64,000 bases of DNA from Candidatus Korarchaeum sp. (GTDB lineage: Archaea > Korarchaeota > Korarchaeia > Korarchaeales > Korarchaeaceae), in NCBI GenBank assembly GCA_020833055.1, contig JAJHQZ010000001.1, forward strand, positions 62,001 through 126,000. Direction: 5' to 3'. The position numbers and the translations under genes were made by a program. Positions 32,909 through 40,930 of the stretch are shown here, piece by piece. Position 1 is the first letter of the stretch; every line of letters starts with the position of its first letter. The notes below the pieces were generated by a model. The model was not told the DNA's origin and searched no databases. It was given only the letters and a program-made list of their open reading frames with translations.

Positions 32909-34418
32909 TAAGGTCATAGAACTATCCAGCAGGCGAGGTTTCTTCTGGCCGTCCTCGAAGGAGGTCTATTCAGATGCTCCAGCCGGTTTCTACACATACG
33001 GTCCTCTCGGCGTCAGGATGAAGGAGAAGATAATAGAGCTCTGGAGGAGGGAGATAGTAATTAAGGAGGGTGTCAATGAGATCGAGACACCAAATGTACT
33101 TCCAATAAGGGTTTTTGAGGCATCTGGTCACTTGGAGCACTTCTTCGATAAGCTCATAGAGTGTAAGAGGTGCCATTCGAAATTCAGGATTGATAAACTG
33201 TTAGAGGAGACTTTAGGAATAGGAGAGAACCTTGAGGGGCTCTCTGATGATCAACTCTTGAAAATGGTCCTCGAAAATAGCTTAAGATGTCCTAACTGTG
33301 GGGCATTCGATTGGGGTGAGTTGAGGAACTTCAATCTGATGTTCAAACTCGCTGTAGGGGCCGAGGCCTCGGAACCCAATGCAGCTCTGAGGCCTGAGAC
33401 GACGCAGGGCAGCGTTGTCGAATTCAGGAAGACCTTCACAGTAATGAGGGGGAAGCTTCCCTTCGCTCTAGGTCAAGTTGGAAGGGTTTTCAGGAACGAG
33501 ATCTCCCCTAGGAGAGCGCTTATCAGGATGAGAGAGTTCCAACAGCTTGAAGTACAGATATTCTTCGATCCTGAGAATCCAGATGAGTTATACAGAGAGA
33601 AACTCGAGCCCTTCTTAGATTATAAACTGAGGTTCTTGAGGAGGGAGGATAGGGAATCTGGGAGGATAGTGGAGATACCAGCGAGGGAAGCCCTAATGAG
33701 TGGTTATACGATCAATAGCCTCATAACTTATTGGTTAGTCATATATCAGAAGTTCTTCAATGAGACTCTGGGCTTCCCTCTAGAGAGGTTGAGATATAGG
33801 GAATTAGTGGAAGGCGAGAAAGCCCATTACTCACTCGTCCATTGGGATCTTGAGGTTTATACTGAGGATCTAGGATGGATCGAGCTAGTGAACAATGCTT
33901 ATAGGACTGATTATGACCTCTCTGGACATATGCGGGTCTCTGGGGTTGACTTGAGGATAATGATCCCTGGAAGCGATAAGAAGCTCTTACCTCACATGTA
34001 TGAGCCATCTATAGGCGTGGATAGAGTCATCCTCCACGAGCTTATGCTCGCTTACAGAGAGGATGGAGATAGAGTATGGCTTCAACTCCCCAGGAACATA
34101 GCTCCCATAGAAGTGGGAGTATTTCCACTCCTCAAGAGGGATGAGCTACCGAGGAGGGCGAGGGAGATCTACCAAGAACTCATAAATGAGGGGATAATAG
34201 CCTTTTATGACGACTCTGGAACTATCGGAAGGAGGTATAGAAGGATGGATGAGATAGGGACTCCTTTATGCGTTACTATCGATTACCAGACACTGGAGGA
34301 TGATACAGTTACCCTGAGGGATAGGGATACGATGATGCAAGTTAGAGTGAGGAGGGAGGAACTTCCAATGAAGATAAGAAAATTCCTCAATAGTAACTTA
34401 AGCATATACGAAATATAA
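32892..34418 (+). CDS. glyS: glycyl-tRNA synthetase, archaeal/eukaryotic type
   Basis: A 508-residue class II synthetase of the alpha2 type. It contains the N-terminal FFWPSSKEVY segment, the zinc-binding insertion with CKRCHSKF and CPNCGAFDWG, the glycine-pocket motif ALRPETTQGSV, motif 2 VFRNEISPR, and motif 3 EPSIGVDRV, followed by the anticodon-binding domain with IGRRYRRMDEIGTP. GTG start lies inside the phosphoribosyltransferase gene. It converges on the ThiF-like gene with no gap. Confidence 0.96.
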   Translation: MKGVYDKVIELSSRRGFFWPSSKEVYSDAPAGFYTYGPLGVRMKEKIIELWRREIVIKEGVNEIETPNVLPIRVFEASGHLEHFFDKLIECKRCHSKFRIDKLLEETLGIGENLEGLSDDQLLKMVLENSLRCPNCGAFDWGELRNFNLMFKLAVGAEASEPNAALRPETTQGSVVEFRKTFTVMRGKLPFALGQVGRVFRNEISPRRALIRMREFQQLEVQIFFDPENPDELYREKLEPFLDYKLRFLRREDRESGRIVEIPAREALMSGYTINSLITYWLVIYQKFFNETLGFPLERLRYRELVEGEKAHYSLVHWDLEVYTEDLGWIELVNNAYRTDYDLSGHMRVSGVDLRIMIPGSDKKLLPHMYEPSIGVDRVILHELMLAYREDGDRVWLQLPRNIAPIEVGVFPLLKRDELPRRAREIYQELINEGIIAFYDDSGTIGRRYRRMDEIGTPLCVTIDYQTLEDDTVTLRDRDTMMQVRVRREELPMKIRKFLNSNLSIYEI

Positions 34419-35120
34419 TTACCTAGAACAAGCAGGGCAATTTTTACTTTTATTTACGTTTACATAGGTGAATTCCATATTCTTAAGGTCACCTATCAAT
34501 AGCTTCCCCGCGAGGGAAGGTCCTAATCCCGTAATATACTTTATCGCTTCTGCAGCGGCTATCGACGCGACTAAAGCGGGCGTCATCCCGATTACTGGAA
34601 CTGGACCCGATTCCTCGACATTGGGGAATATGCACTTTAGGCATGCAGTCTTCCCAGGGATTATGAAAGAGATCGCAAAATAGAAGCCGTTAATAGCAGA
34701 ATAAACGAATGGTATATTGTTTCTAATGCAAAAATCGTTTATTATATACCTAGTTCTGAAGTTATCTGAGGCATCCATGACGAGATCTACTCCACTCAGG
34801 AGCTCGGGGGCATTCTCCTCAGTCAACCTCTCAGTTATCCCCTCTACATATATCTCAGAGTTCCTCCTCCTCAGTTCCCTCTCAGCGACTAGGGCCTTCG
34901 GGAGCCCTAGGTCATCCTCCCCATAAAGTACCTGTCTGTGTAGGTTATTGAAGCTCACTGAATCCCCATCTATTACCCTTAAATTGACGCCAGCGGAGGC
35001 TAAGTAGAGGGATAGGGGAGATCCTATACCTCCAGCCCCAACTACAGCAACGAGGGAGTTCTTCAGTTTGGCTTGCCCTTCCTCACCTATCAGAGGAAGC
35101 TGTCTCACGTATCGTAACAT
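34419..35120 (-). CDS. ThiF/MoeB/HesA E1-like adenylyltransferase
   Basis: A 233-residue E1-like enzyme that adenylates the C terminus of a ubiquitin-like sulfur carrier. Nucleotide binding motif VVGAGGIGSPLSLYLA (about 28-43), arginine-rich segment FNNLHRQVLY, MDASDNFRTRY and two zinc CxxC pairs (CLKC and CPAC) are all present. The catalytic Cys position after the crossover loop is not obvious; this occurs in some MoeB/ThiF members. Start overlaps the CutA gene by 38 bp. It could activate MoaD or TtuB-type partners; the beta-grasp protein at 50.6 kb is a candidate but lacks a terminal GG. Confidence 0.88.
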   Translation of the reverse strand: MLRYVRQLPLIGEEGQAKLKNSLVAVVGAGGIGSPLSLYLASAGVNLRVIDGDSVSFNNLHRQVLYGEDDLGLPKALVAERELRRRNSEIYVEGITERLTEENAPELLSGVDLVMDASDNFRTRYIINDFCIRNNIPFVYSAINGFYFAISFIIPGKTACLKCIFPNVEESGPVPVIGMTPALVASIAAAEAIKYITGLGPSLAGKLLIGDLKNMEFTYVNVNKSKNCPACSR

Positions 35121-35415
35121 CCTCCACCCACCTCAGGTAATCTTCATTAGCGATCTCTATAGGTATCACGAGAATCTCCGGCACTTCGTATGGATGCTCT
35201 GCCCTCAAGAAATTGAGGAGTTCCTTAACAAGTTCCTGATGAGTCTTTATCAGGAGAATTATCTCCTCAGCTCTATCGATTTCTCCTTTCCACCAATACT
35301 TACTAGTCAAGGGGAACATAGACACACAACTAGCGAGTCTCCTCCTCAGTATCTTATCCGAGAGTTCCTCTGCTTGCTTCAAACTCTCGACAGTGGTCAT
35401 CACTACCCTCAGCAT
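35083..35415 (-). CDS. cutA: CutA1-family divalent ion tolerance protein
   Basis: A 110-residue ferredoxin-like fold protein that forms very stable trimers. Family motifs are CVSMFPLTSKYWWKGEI (the strand containing the invariant SxYxWxG) and HPYEVPEILVIPI. It was first linked to copper tolerance in bacteria but its biochemical role in archaea is uncertain. It lies between the E1-like gene, which it overlaps, and the phosphoesterase gene, so all three are probably one operon. Confidence 0.92.
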   Translation of the reverse strand: MLRVVMTTVESLKQAEELSDKILRRRLASCVSMFPLTSKYWWKGEIDRAEEIILLIKTHQELVKELLNFLRAEHPYEVPEILVIPIEIANEDYLRWVEDVTIRETASSDR

Positions 35416-35423
35416 ACGATCAC

Positions 35424-36131
35424 CTACTCGAAGTACCTCTCCAAAATAATTTCCCCCTTCGGGACTATATCCACAATCCTCTTCCAGAGGGGGAATGCTA
35501 CATTATATACAGAGGTCCCGCCAACAATTGCAAATTTTGTTCCATTATGCGAATGTCCGTGAACAGCTATATCGACTAGTCCCTCGTTCATATAAGCCTC
35601 ATAACCTCTATGACCCAAGTACCTCCATGCTCTCGGGTTCTCGCCCCTCAGAGTCCTCATAGTAGTAGCGTAGTGAGTCAGCAGAACTGAGATATGCACT
35701 TTACCCCTCAGTCCCTTGAGCATCTCACCGATTATCCTAACTCTGTCCTCGTATATCTCCTCTATCTTCGGTATTTTCCTCCTCTGCCAAGTCGTCGGGA
35801 GCTCGAGACTCCCCCTCGATCCCACTATACCAATACTAATCCCCTCGATCTCTAAAATAACACTCTCATCGTCCAGAAATAGGACTTCTGGATTATCCCT
35901 CCTCAACACTCCCTTAAGGTCGTCGAATTCGTCGTTCCCGAAGACTGCTACGATCTTAGCTCCTGTGCTTGATAACGTATCGACGACCTCACCGTAGTAC
36001 TCTACTCTCCCTCTATCAATTATATCTCCAGCTAGTAAGATGAGATCGGCCTCCTCGAATTCTCTCGCAACGTCCTTCAGTTCTCTGAGGAATATCGGGG
36101 CATGTACATCGGAGAGTCCAAGTATCCTCAT
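35424..36131 (-). CDS. calcineurin-like metallophosphoesterase
   Basis: A 235-residue metallophosphoesterase. Metal ligands appear in the standard order: LSDVHAP (Asp, His), LLAGDIIDRG, VFGNDEFDDL (variant of GNHE in which His is Asp), LTHYAT and HGHSHNGTKF. The GNH to GND change at the catalytic His is worth noting and is seen in some archaeal members. Leads the phosphoesterase-cutA-ThiF operon from a start about 30 bp from the shared A/T element at 36159-36170. Substrate unknown. Confidence 0.85.
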   Translation of the reverse strand: MRILGLSDVHAPIFLRELKDVAREFEEADLILLAGDIIDRGRVEYYGEVVDTLSSTGAKIVAVFGNDEFDDLKGVLRRDNPEVLFLDDESVILEIEGISIGIVGSRGSLELPTTWQRRKIPKIEEIYEDRVRIIGEMLKGLRGKVHISVLLTHYATTMRTLRGENPRAWRYLGHRGYEAYMNEGLVDIAVHGHSHNGTKFAIVGGTSVYNVAFPLWKRIVDIVPKGEIILERYFE

Positions 36132-36158
36132 TTCCCATCCCTCAAGCTATACCACTCC

Positions 36159-36170
36159 CGGTTTTTACTT
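36159..36170. promoter_or_regulatory. shared A/T element, phosphoesterase / DUF504
   Basis: GTTTTTACTTTAA centred near 36164, about 33 bp from the minus ATG (36131) and 25 bp from the plus GTG (36189). The plus transcript would be leaderless. Confidence 0.45.
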
Positions 36171-36188
36171 TAACTACCATGACATCAT

Positions 36189-36437
36189 GTGAGGAAGGGG
36201 AGGGTCCGTGTGATATTGGAATCGATGATCTGGGACATTAAGAACAAGAGGGAAGATTATAGGATAATTTTCAGGGATAGAGGGATGCCCAATGATATTA
36301 GTGAAGTTAGAGGGGATGAGATAGAGGTAAGATCAGATAGGATAGTCTTAAGGGATGGGAGAGAAATACCGCACCATAGGATAATAGCTATCTGGAGGAG
36401 AGATGAACTCCTTTACATCAGCCCTCATGAAAGGTAA
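36189..36437 (+). CDS. DUF504 (UPF0248) protein
   Basis: An 82-residue archaeal protein of the DUF504/UPF0248 family: an N-terminal RKGRVRVILESMIWDIKNKREDY segment read in part as RVRVILESMIWD, a central RGDEIEV strand and the closing IPHHRIIAIWRRDELLY. Related proteins occur fused to RNA-processing domains in some archaea, which suggests RNA binding, but no activity is established. The GTG start is leaderless by promoter geometry. A 132-bp gap with no other feature follows before the DsbB-like gene. Confidence 0.8.
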   Translation: MRKGRVRVILESMIWDIKNKREDYRIIFRDRGMPNDISEVRGDEIEVRSDRIVLRDGREIPHHRIIAIWRRDELLYISPHER

Positions 36438-36569
36438 ATATATAACTCCTGAGTCTATTAAGGGAGCGTATCCCTAGCGAAACTTAAAATAAAACTACTT
36501 ATGTTTCTTAGTGCGATAGAACGATTCCAATGGCCAAATATTTTTAAGTGAAAGTATCAGATTCCTGAT

Positions 36570-36965
36570 ATGAGACTGAGTTATAAAGACTTGATGACCT
36601 TAGGTATTTTAATAGCATTATCAGGAGAGATTATAAGCTTTTACACAGAATACGTGCTCTTAGTGAAGCCTTGTCTCTCATGCTACATCCTGAGGTACGG
36701 TTACCTTACCCTAATACTAGTGCAAACAATATCTATATTTAAGAGAAAGATAGGAATTATTGCTACAATAATTGCGATACTTATAGTAATTATTTCATTA
36801 TATGGCTTGCTAGGTTACATGAATTACGTCGCTAATCCATGTATCGAAACTTGCCCCTTCGGGGAGGATAGAGAGGTGAGCTTCAGGCTCTTCTCCCTCT
36901 CGCTAATCGGAGGAATTGCGGAGCTTGTACTGATGCTCTTAGCTATGAGAAGCATGAGGGAATAG
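36570..36965 (+). CDS. DsbB-like membrane disulfide oxidoreductase
   Basis: A 131-residue protein with four membrane helices. The first CxxC-type pair sits in KPCLSCYILRYGYL at the end of the first loop, where DsbB has its quinone-reactive CxxC and a following Arg. A second pair is in NPCIETCPFG in the last loop before helix four, as in DsbB. It probably transfers electrons from a thiol partner to quinone. No exported DsbA-like protein is in the window; the cytoplasmic PDO is encoded 4 kb away. A TATTTTTAAG box at about 36538-36547 fits a leaderless ATG. Confidence 0.8.
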   Translation: MRLSYKDLMTLGILIALSGEIISFYTEYVLLVKPCLSCYILRYGYLTLILVQTISIFKRKIGIIATIIAILIVIISLYGLLGYMNYVANPCIETCPFGEDREVSFRLFSLSLIGGIAELVLMLLAMRSMRE

Positions 36966-36969
36966 CGGA

Positions 36970-36983
36970 TATCAGTACTGATA
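36970..36983. promoter_or_regulatory. perfect 14-bp palindrome, possible operator
   Basis: TATCAGTACTGATA is an exact palindrome in the 79-bp gap after the DsbB-like gene and about 30 bp upstream of a TATATATA promoter box (37016-37023) that serves the zinc-ribbon gene. The position suits an operator for a dimeric regulator. Occurrence by chance cannot be excluded. Confidence 0.3.
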
Positions 36984-37044
36984 GGAGGTCTATGGAGTAG
37001 GAAGGGGAGCGAAATGTATATATAGGGTCATCAAGCCCTGCGCA

Positions 37045-37296
37045 TTGGTGAAGACCTTGCCGGAGATCGTCTGCCCAGCTTGTGGTTACGAATTTTACCT
37101 AGATGAGGATGATTACGAGGGAGAGCTGCAGTGCCCAAATTGCGGTACATTGCTCGACGTAAGGATAGAGAGGGGTGAATTGAAAGACGTCATCCCACTC
37201 GAGGAGGGCCTAGAGGAGGAAGAATGGTTAGAGGATGAGGACTTCTGGGAGGAGGGTGAGGAGGAGACTTTCTGGGAAGAGGAAGAGGAGTTCTAA
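37045..37296 (+). CDS. LysW-like zinc-ribbon protein with acidic tail
   Basis: An 83-residue protein. Residues 10-33 form a zinc ribbon with Cys pairs at 10/13 and 30/33 (CPACG, CPNCG), in the arrangement of LysW, the amino-group carrier of lysine/arginine biosynthesis. A beta strand (TLLDVRIERGEL) follows. LysW normally ends shortly after in EDWGE, where the terminal Glu carries the substrate. Here the tail is extended by about 30 residues made almost only of Glu, Asp, Trp and Phe, ending EEEEEF. No lys genes are adjacent. Start TTG (37045) or GTG (37048) is about 26 bp after TATATATA. Confidence 0.65.
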   Translation: MVKTLPEIVCPACGYEFYLDEDDYEGELQCPNCGTLLDVRIERGELKDVIPLEEGLEEEEWLEDEDFWEEGEEETFWEEEEEF

Positions 37297-37343
37297 AAAC
37301 CTAACAGGAATCTTCCGTTATTTTTCTGAGATAAAAAGAGGTG

Positions 37344-38324
37344 TTAGAAGCCCGCCCTCTTTAGGAGAAGTTCCCACTCTCTATCAACCCATTCCTGAAA
37401 TTTCTCGATCATCCATTTATTCTCAGGTCTGAACATGTGCCTGAATCTCGCTTGAAGCTTTAAGTACTCTTCTACAGGTTTCTTCCTATCGGGGTTCTTC
37501 GCTATAGCTAATGTGGGACCTGTAAGCTTGTATTGGCCATTCTCAACCTCGTATAGAGGGAATACACATGTCTCCACAGCTAACTTCATGATCTTAATAG
37601 TCTCAGATGTCTCACAACCCCATCCCAAGGGGCATGTCGAGAAGGCATGTATGAAAGCCGGTCCCTCTGCCTCGAATCCCTTCCTAAGCTTTACTATCGC
37701 ATCATTCCAGTATGCTGAGGATATAGTCGCAGCATAAGGTATCCTGTGAGCGACCATTATATCCATTATCGGTTTCTTGAACTGCACTTTACCCTTTATG
37801 ACACTACCAACTGGTGTAGTAGTCGTCCTAGCTCCGAATGGAGTACCTCCTGACCTCTGGATACCAGTGTTCATATAAGCTTCATTATCGTATAGGACGT
37901 AGAGGATCTTATCGCCCCTCTCAAAGGCCCCTGAAATTGCTTGGAGCCCTATATCGTAAGTCCCCCCGTCCCCCCCTAGGACAACTACATCGTAATCTAA
38001 CTCGACATCAGGATCATTCTCGAATCTCTTTGATCTGTAGAGCTTCTTCCTAGCTGCTTCAACACCAGAGCCCACGGCAGCTGCGTTTTCAAACGCATTA
38101 TGAGCCCAAGGGACGTTCCAAGAAGTGTACGGGAATATAGTGGTCGCGACCTCCACACAACCAGTCGCTGTGATCCAAACTATGGGCTTCCTCGCAGCCA
38201 TAGCTATCTGCCTTATTATGATCCCTGCCCCGCATCCAGCACAGAGCCTGTGTCCGGATTCTATAGGCCTTGTCTGGAGCTCCTTTCTGGCTAGCTCCTT
38301 TATATCCGGTCTCCAGACTGACAT
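37344..38324 (-). CDS. porB: pyruvate/2-oxoacid:ferredoxin oxidoreductase, beta subunit
   Basis: A 326-residue TPP-binding subunit: HRLCAGCGAGI near residue 30 and CPLGWGC provide cluster cysteines, and GGDGGTYDIGLQAI with YDNEAYMNTGIQRSG forms the Mg-TPP site, as in PorB/VorB. The start overlaps the porA stop (TGATG). It is the last gene of the gamma-delta-alpha-beta operon, the typical order of archaeal pyruvate and ketoisovalerate oxidoreductases and different from the 6-9 kb set. Pyruvate is the most likely substrate. Confidence 0.92.
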   Translation of the reverse strand: MSVWRPDIKELARKELQTRPIESGHRLCAGCGAGIIIRQIAMAARKPIVWITATGCVEVATTIFPYTSWNVPWAHNAFENAAAVGSGVEAARKKLYRSKRFENDPDVELDYDVVVLGGDGGTYDIGLQAISGAFERGDKILYVLYDNEAYMNTGIQRSGGTPFGARTTTTPVGSVIKGKVQFKKPIMDIMVAHRIPYAATISSAYWNDAIVKLRKGFEAEGPAFIHAFSTCPLGWGCETSETIKIMKLAVETCVFPLYEVENGQYKLTGPTLAIAKNPDRKKPVEEYLKLQARFRHMFRPENKWMIEKFQEWVDREWELLLKRAGF

Positions 38325-39556
38325 CACTCCCTCACCCCCACATACTTCACTACGGGCGACTCCGGTTCCTCCCTAGCGGAGAGAAGTTCATCAAAGATTT
38401 TGACTATGAGCTTGCGCGGGAGATCCCTCCCTCCCAATCCGTATATGTAATTATGTACTATAGGCCTGGAGCTCAAACCATATAGAGCGGATCTCACTTC
38501 CGTGAAGAGGGGACCTCCCTCTCCCCCGAAGCTTATACACCTATCTAGGATGCCGACTGCATGGAACTTCGAGAGCTCTTTCCTGATTACATCAGCTGGG
38601 AATGGCCTGAATACCCTGAACCTAATCGCACCAACTCTCTTTCCTTCGGCCCTGAGCTCATCCACCACTTTCCTCACTACGCTCATCGTTGAGGAGAGCC
38701 CGAAGATCACTACATCGGCATCCTCCGTCCTATATGGGATCATGAAGACGGGCTCATAGGACCTCCCACTGATCTCCCCATACTCCTTATGGACTCTCTC
38801 TATTACCGGGAAAGTCTCCTTCATAGCCTCATTCTGCTGGACCTTGTGCTCGAAGTAATAGTCATAGAGGTCGAGTGGGCCGAATGTTATCGGGTACTTG
38901 GGGTTGAGCATCAACGGTATCTCCTTCTCGCCATGAATCCTAGGTAGCTTTATCCTAGGGATCTTCCTAACACCGACGAAATCCGAAACAACTTCATCGG
39001 GAAGCACTATGACATTCTGGAGTGTATGAGAGATTGTAAATCCATCTAGGGTTACCATCACAGGGAATAGCGCTTGCTCGGCAATTTTGAAGGCCATTAT
39101 CGTGTTATCGTATGCTTCTTGAGCATCTTCACTGTATATCTGTATCCAACCGGAGTCCCTAGCTCCCATAGTATCGCTGTGGTCATTATGTATATTTATT
39201 GGTGCACTCAAAGCTCTATTTACGACAGCCATCACGACAGGAGCTCTAGTTGCTGCCGTAATATACAAAACTTCCCACATCAGTGCTAAGCCTTGCGCTG
39301 AAGTCGCTGTGAATGCTCTAGCACCAGCTAAAGCCGCTCCCCACGCAGCACTTAATGCACTATGCTCGCTCTCTACGTGTATGAACTCAGCATCCATCTC
39401 ACCGTTATTGACGAATTCCGATATCCTCTCAACTATTATTGTCTGCGGGGTTATTGGATAAGCTGAGACTACATCGACGTTACTTTGCTTCACAGCCCAA
39501 GCGACTGCTTCATTACCATTGAGTGCCATCACAGTCCCCTTAACTTGCTTCAACAT
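38324..39556 (-). CDS. porA: pyruvate/2-oxoacid:ferredoxin oxidoreductase, alpha subunit
   Basis: A 410-residue PorA-type subunit with LNGNEAVAWAVKQ and SAYPITPQTIIVE at the N terminus, FIHVESEHSALSAAWGA, TSAQGLALMWEVLY, and NDHSDTMGARDSGW, which matches the pyruvate-type PorA rather than the KorA type. The GTG encoded at 39565 falls in the SD sequence, so ATG at 39556 with GGAGGTG at six bases is the start. It lies 13 bases after porD. Confidence 0.93.
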   Translation of the reverse strand: MLKQVKGTVMALNGNEAVAWAVKQSNVDVVSAYPITPQTIIVERISEFVNNGEMDAEFIHVESEHSALSAAWGAALAGARAFTATSAQGLALMWEVLYITAATRAPVVMAVVNRALSAPINIHNDHSDTMGARDSGWIQIYSEDAQEAYDNTIMAFKIAEQALFPVMVTLDGFTISHTLQNVIVLPDEVVSDFVGVRKIPRIKLPRIHGEKEIPLMLNPKYPITFGPLDLYDYYFEHKVQQNEAMKETFPVIERVHKEYGEISGRSYEPVFMIPYRTEDADVVIFGLSSTMSVVRKVVDELRAEGKRVGAIRFRVFRPFPADVIRKELSKFHAVGILDRCISFGGEGGPLFTEVRSALYGLSSRPIVHNYIYGLGGRDLPRKLIVKIFDELLSAREEPESPVVKYVGVRE

Positions 39557-39569
39557 AATGAACACCTCC

Positions 39570-39845
39570 TCAAACTCTCACCATCTGGATAGCTTTGGTA
39601 GGGCACTCAACCTCGCAAATACCGCATCCCTTACAATGATCGAGATCCGGCACTGGAACGCTCTCCCCATCCCACCTGTAGACACTATCTGGACAGTACA
39701 TCCAGCAAAGGCCGCATTTGATACATTTACTCTCATCGATTTTCGGTTGAAATACAGCCCACTCACCGGTCGGATACTCCTTCGCGCTTATGAAGGCAAC
39801 ACCACCTATTGGAAGATCCTTCCAACCAACTAAACTGGAGCTCAA
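39570..39845 (-). CDS. porD: pyruvate/2-oxoacid:ferredoxin oxidoreductase, delta (ferredoxin) subunit
   Basis: A 91-residue 2x[4Fe-4S] protein with CIKCGLCWMYCP and CKGCGICEVECP motifs in the second half and the PorD-type N terminus (PIGG and WAVFQPKID). TTG start with GGAGGTGAT six bases upstream, overlapping the porG stop by 4 bp. It passes electrons from porB clusters to ferredoxin. Confidence 0.93.
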   Translation of the reverse strand: MSSSLVGWKDLPIGGVAFISAKEYPTGEWAVFQPKIDESKCIKCGLCWMYCPDSVYRWDGESVPVPDLDHCKGCGICEVECPTKAIQMVRV

Positions 39846-40429
39846 GCCCTGATCACCTCCTTCACATGATCAACAGAGGCCTCCTTCATCGCTCTCCTCA
39901 TAGCGTTTATGTTCTTCTGAGCTACATCACCTGACCATCTCCACCTTATACCCTCCTCGAGGTACTCTATCGCTAGTAAATTAGTGGCTGCCAGGAGTAA
40001 TCCAAGCATCGTAGTATTGGGAGAAGCTCTACCGATCTCTTCCAATGCTATAGTTGTTGCATCCACGCTCCAAACTTCGAATTCGCCTGGGATACTTAAC
40101 TGCGATCTGACAGACGATGGATCACTATCGGAATTGACTAGTAGCTTACCGCCAGGCTTCAATCCCTCTATGAGTGAGGGGACATACCTCGGCTTCAGTA
40201 AACTAGGATCTATAACGATAACGATATCTGGCTCGTATACAGGCCCTCTCTCGACTATGGGTTCATCATCTATCCTGTTGAATGCTGTAACAGGACCACC
40301 TAACCTCTCAGGTCCGAATTGAGGGAAGGATTGTGCGTATTTTCCAGCTTTTATCGCGGCATAAGCGAGGACCGCAGAACCGCTCCAAACACCCTGACCC
40401 CCTCTTCCATGCCATCTTATCTCTATCAG
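39842..40429 (-). CDS. porG: pyruvate/2-oxoacid:ferredoxin oxidoreductase, gamma subunit (probable CTG start)
   Basis: Translated from 40429 the frame gives 195 residues opening IEIRWHGRGGQGVWSGSAV, with SFPQFGPERLGGPV, the standard PorG N-terminal motifs. A conventional start exists only at 40162, which would remove the entire GGQG region and is therefore rejected. Upstream of the motif the frame has an in-frame TAG six codons before and no ATG, GTG or TTG. CTG at 40427-40429 has GGTGAT six bases before it and gives the expected first residue (M-IEIRWHG). A one-base sequencing or assembly error in the neighbouring CCC run, restoring an ATG at 40437, is the alternative. Confidence 0.85.
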   Translation of the reverse strand: MIEIRWHGRGGQGVWSGSAVLAYAAIKAGKYAQSFPQFGPERLGGPVTAFNRIDDEPIVERGPVYEPDIVIVIDPSLLKPRYVPSLIEGLKPGGKLLVNSDSDPSSVRSQLSIPGEFEVWSVDATTIALEEIGRASPNTTMLGLLLAATNLLAIEYLEEGIRWRWSGDVAQKNINAMRRAMKEASVDHVKEVIRA

Positions 40430-40930
40430 AGGGACATCACCCTAATCTGAGGGAGTAGTATAAGGTAAAAAGATATCTGATCTCTCTCCCTAGAATATTT
40501 TTACAATCCTCACTTTATATGAAAATTTTATACATACATTCGTTCCCCACTGATAAATCTAGAATCGTACTTATGCAATACAAAAAATAAACTGATCTTT
40601 TTTATACACCTTAAAGTACGTAGAAAAATATAAATCAGCCAAACTAGATATCTAATATCTCTTGGTGCCGAAACGCCTACTTTAAGTAACAAAATGTACA
40701 TTTAAGAGATTGACTAGATGCAACGTTCCGACGGATAAGCTCACCTTATAGAAACAGATCCGGGCTAATGCTCTCCGCCCAGGAGTACTATTAGTAAGTA
40801 GTGCGGATCTCGAGAAGAGATCTGGATCCAATAATAAGACACCTGGATTAAGATCAGACATTTTAAAGGTCATCAGTCAATCGATCGCGAATTTTTAAAT
40901 AGATTCAAACCACCTTGAGTCGGTGGAGGT
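40430..40930. other. 487-bp intergenic region with A/T-rich half and inverted repeats
   Basis: From about 40444 to 40680 the sequence is strikingly A/T-rich with several TATA-like runs and no coding frame. The second half contains AGATCCG (40756-40762) paired with CGGATCT (40804-40810), an internal ACTA/TAGT hairpin, and an overlapping alternative hairpin GATCTC/GAGATC (40806-40822). A 63-codon minus frame (40682-40873) begins with ATG about 26 bp from the TTTTTAAATA element at 40893-40903, but it uses CGG codons rare in the neighbours and shows no recognised domain; I leave it unassigned. The same element faces the PDO gene on the plus side. Confidence 0.35.

Noticed and set aside
39842-40162. 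Short porG starting at a conventional codon
   Set aside because: It would lack the conserved GGQG N-terminal half that is plainly encoded upstream in the same frame.
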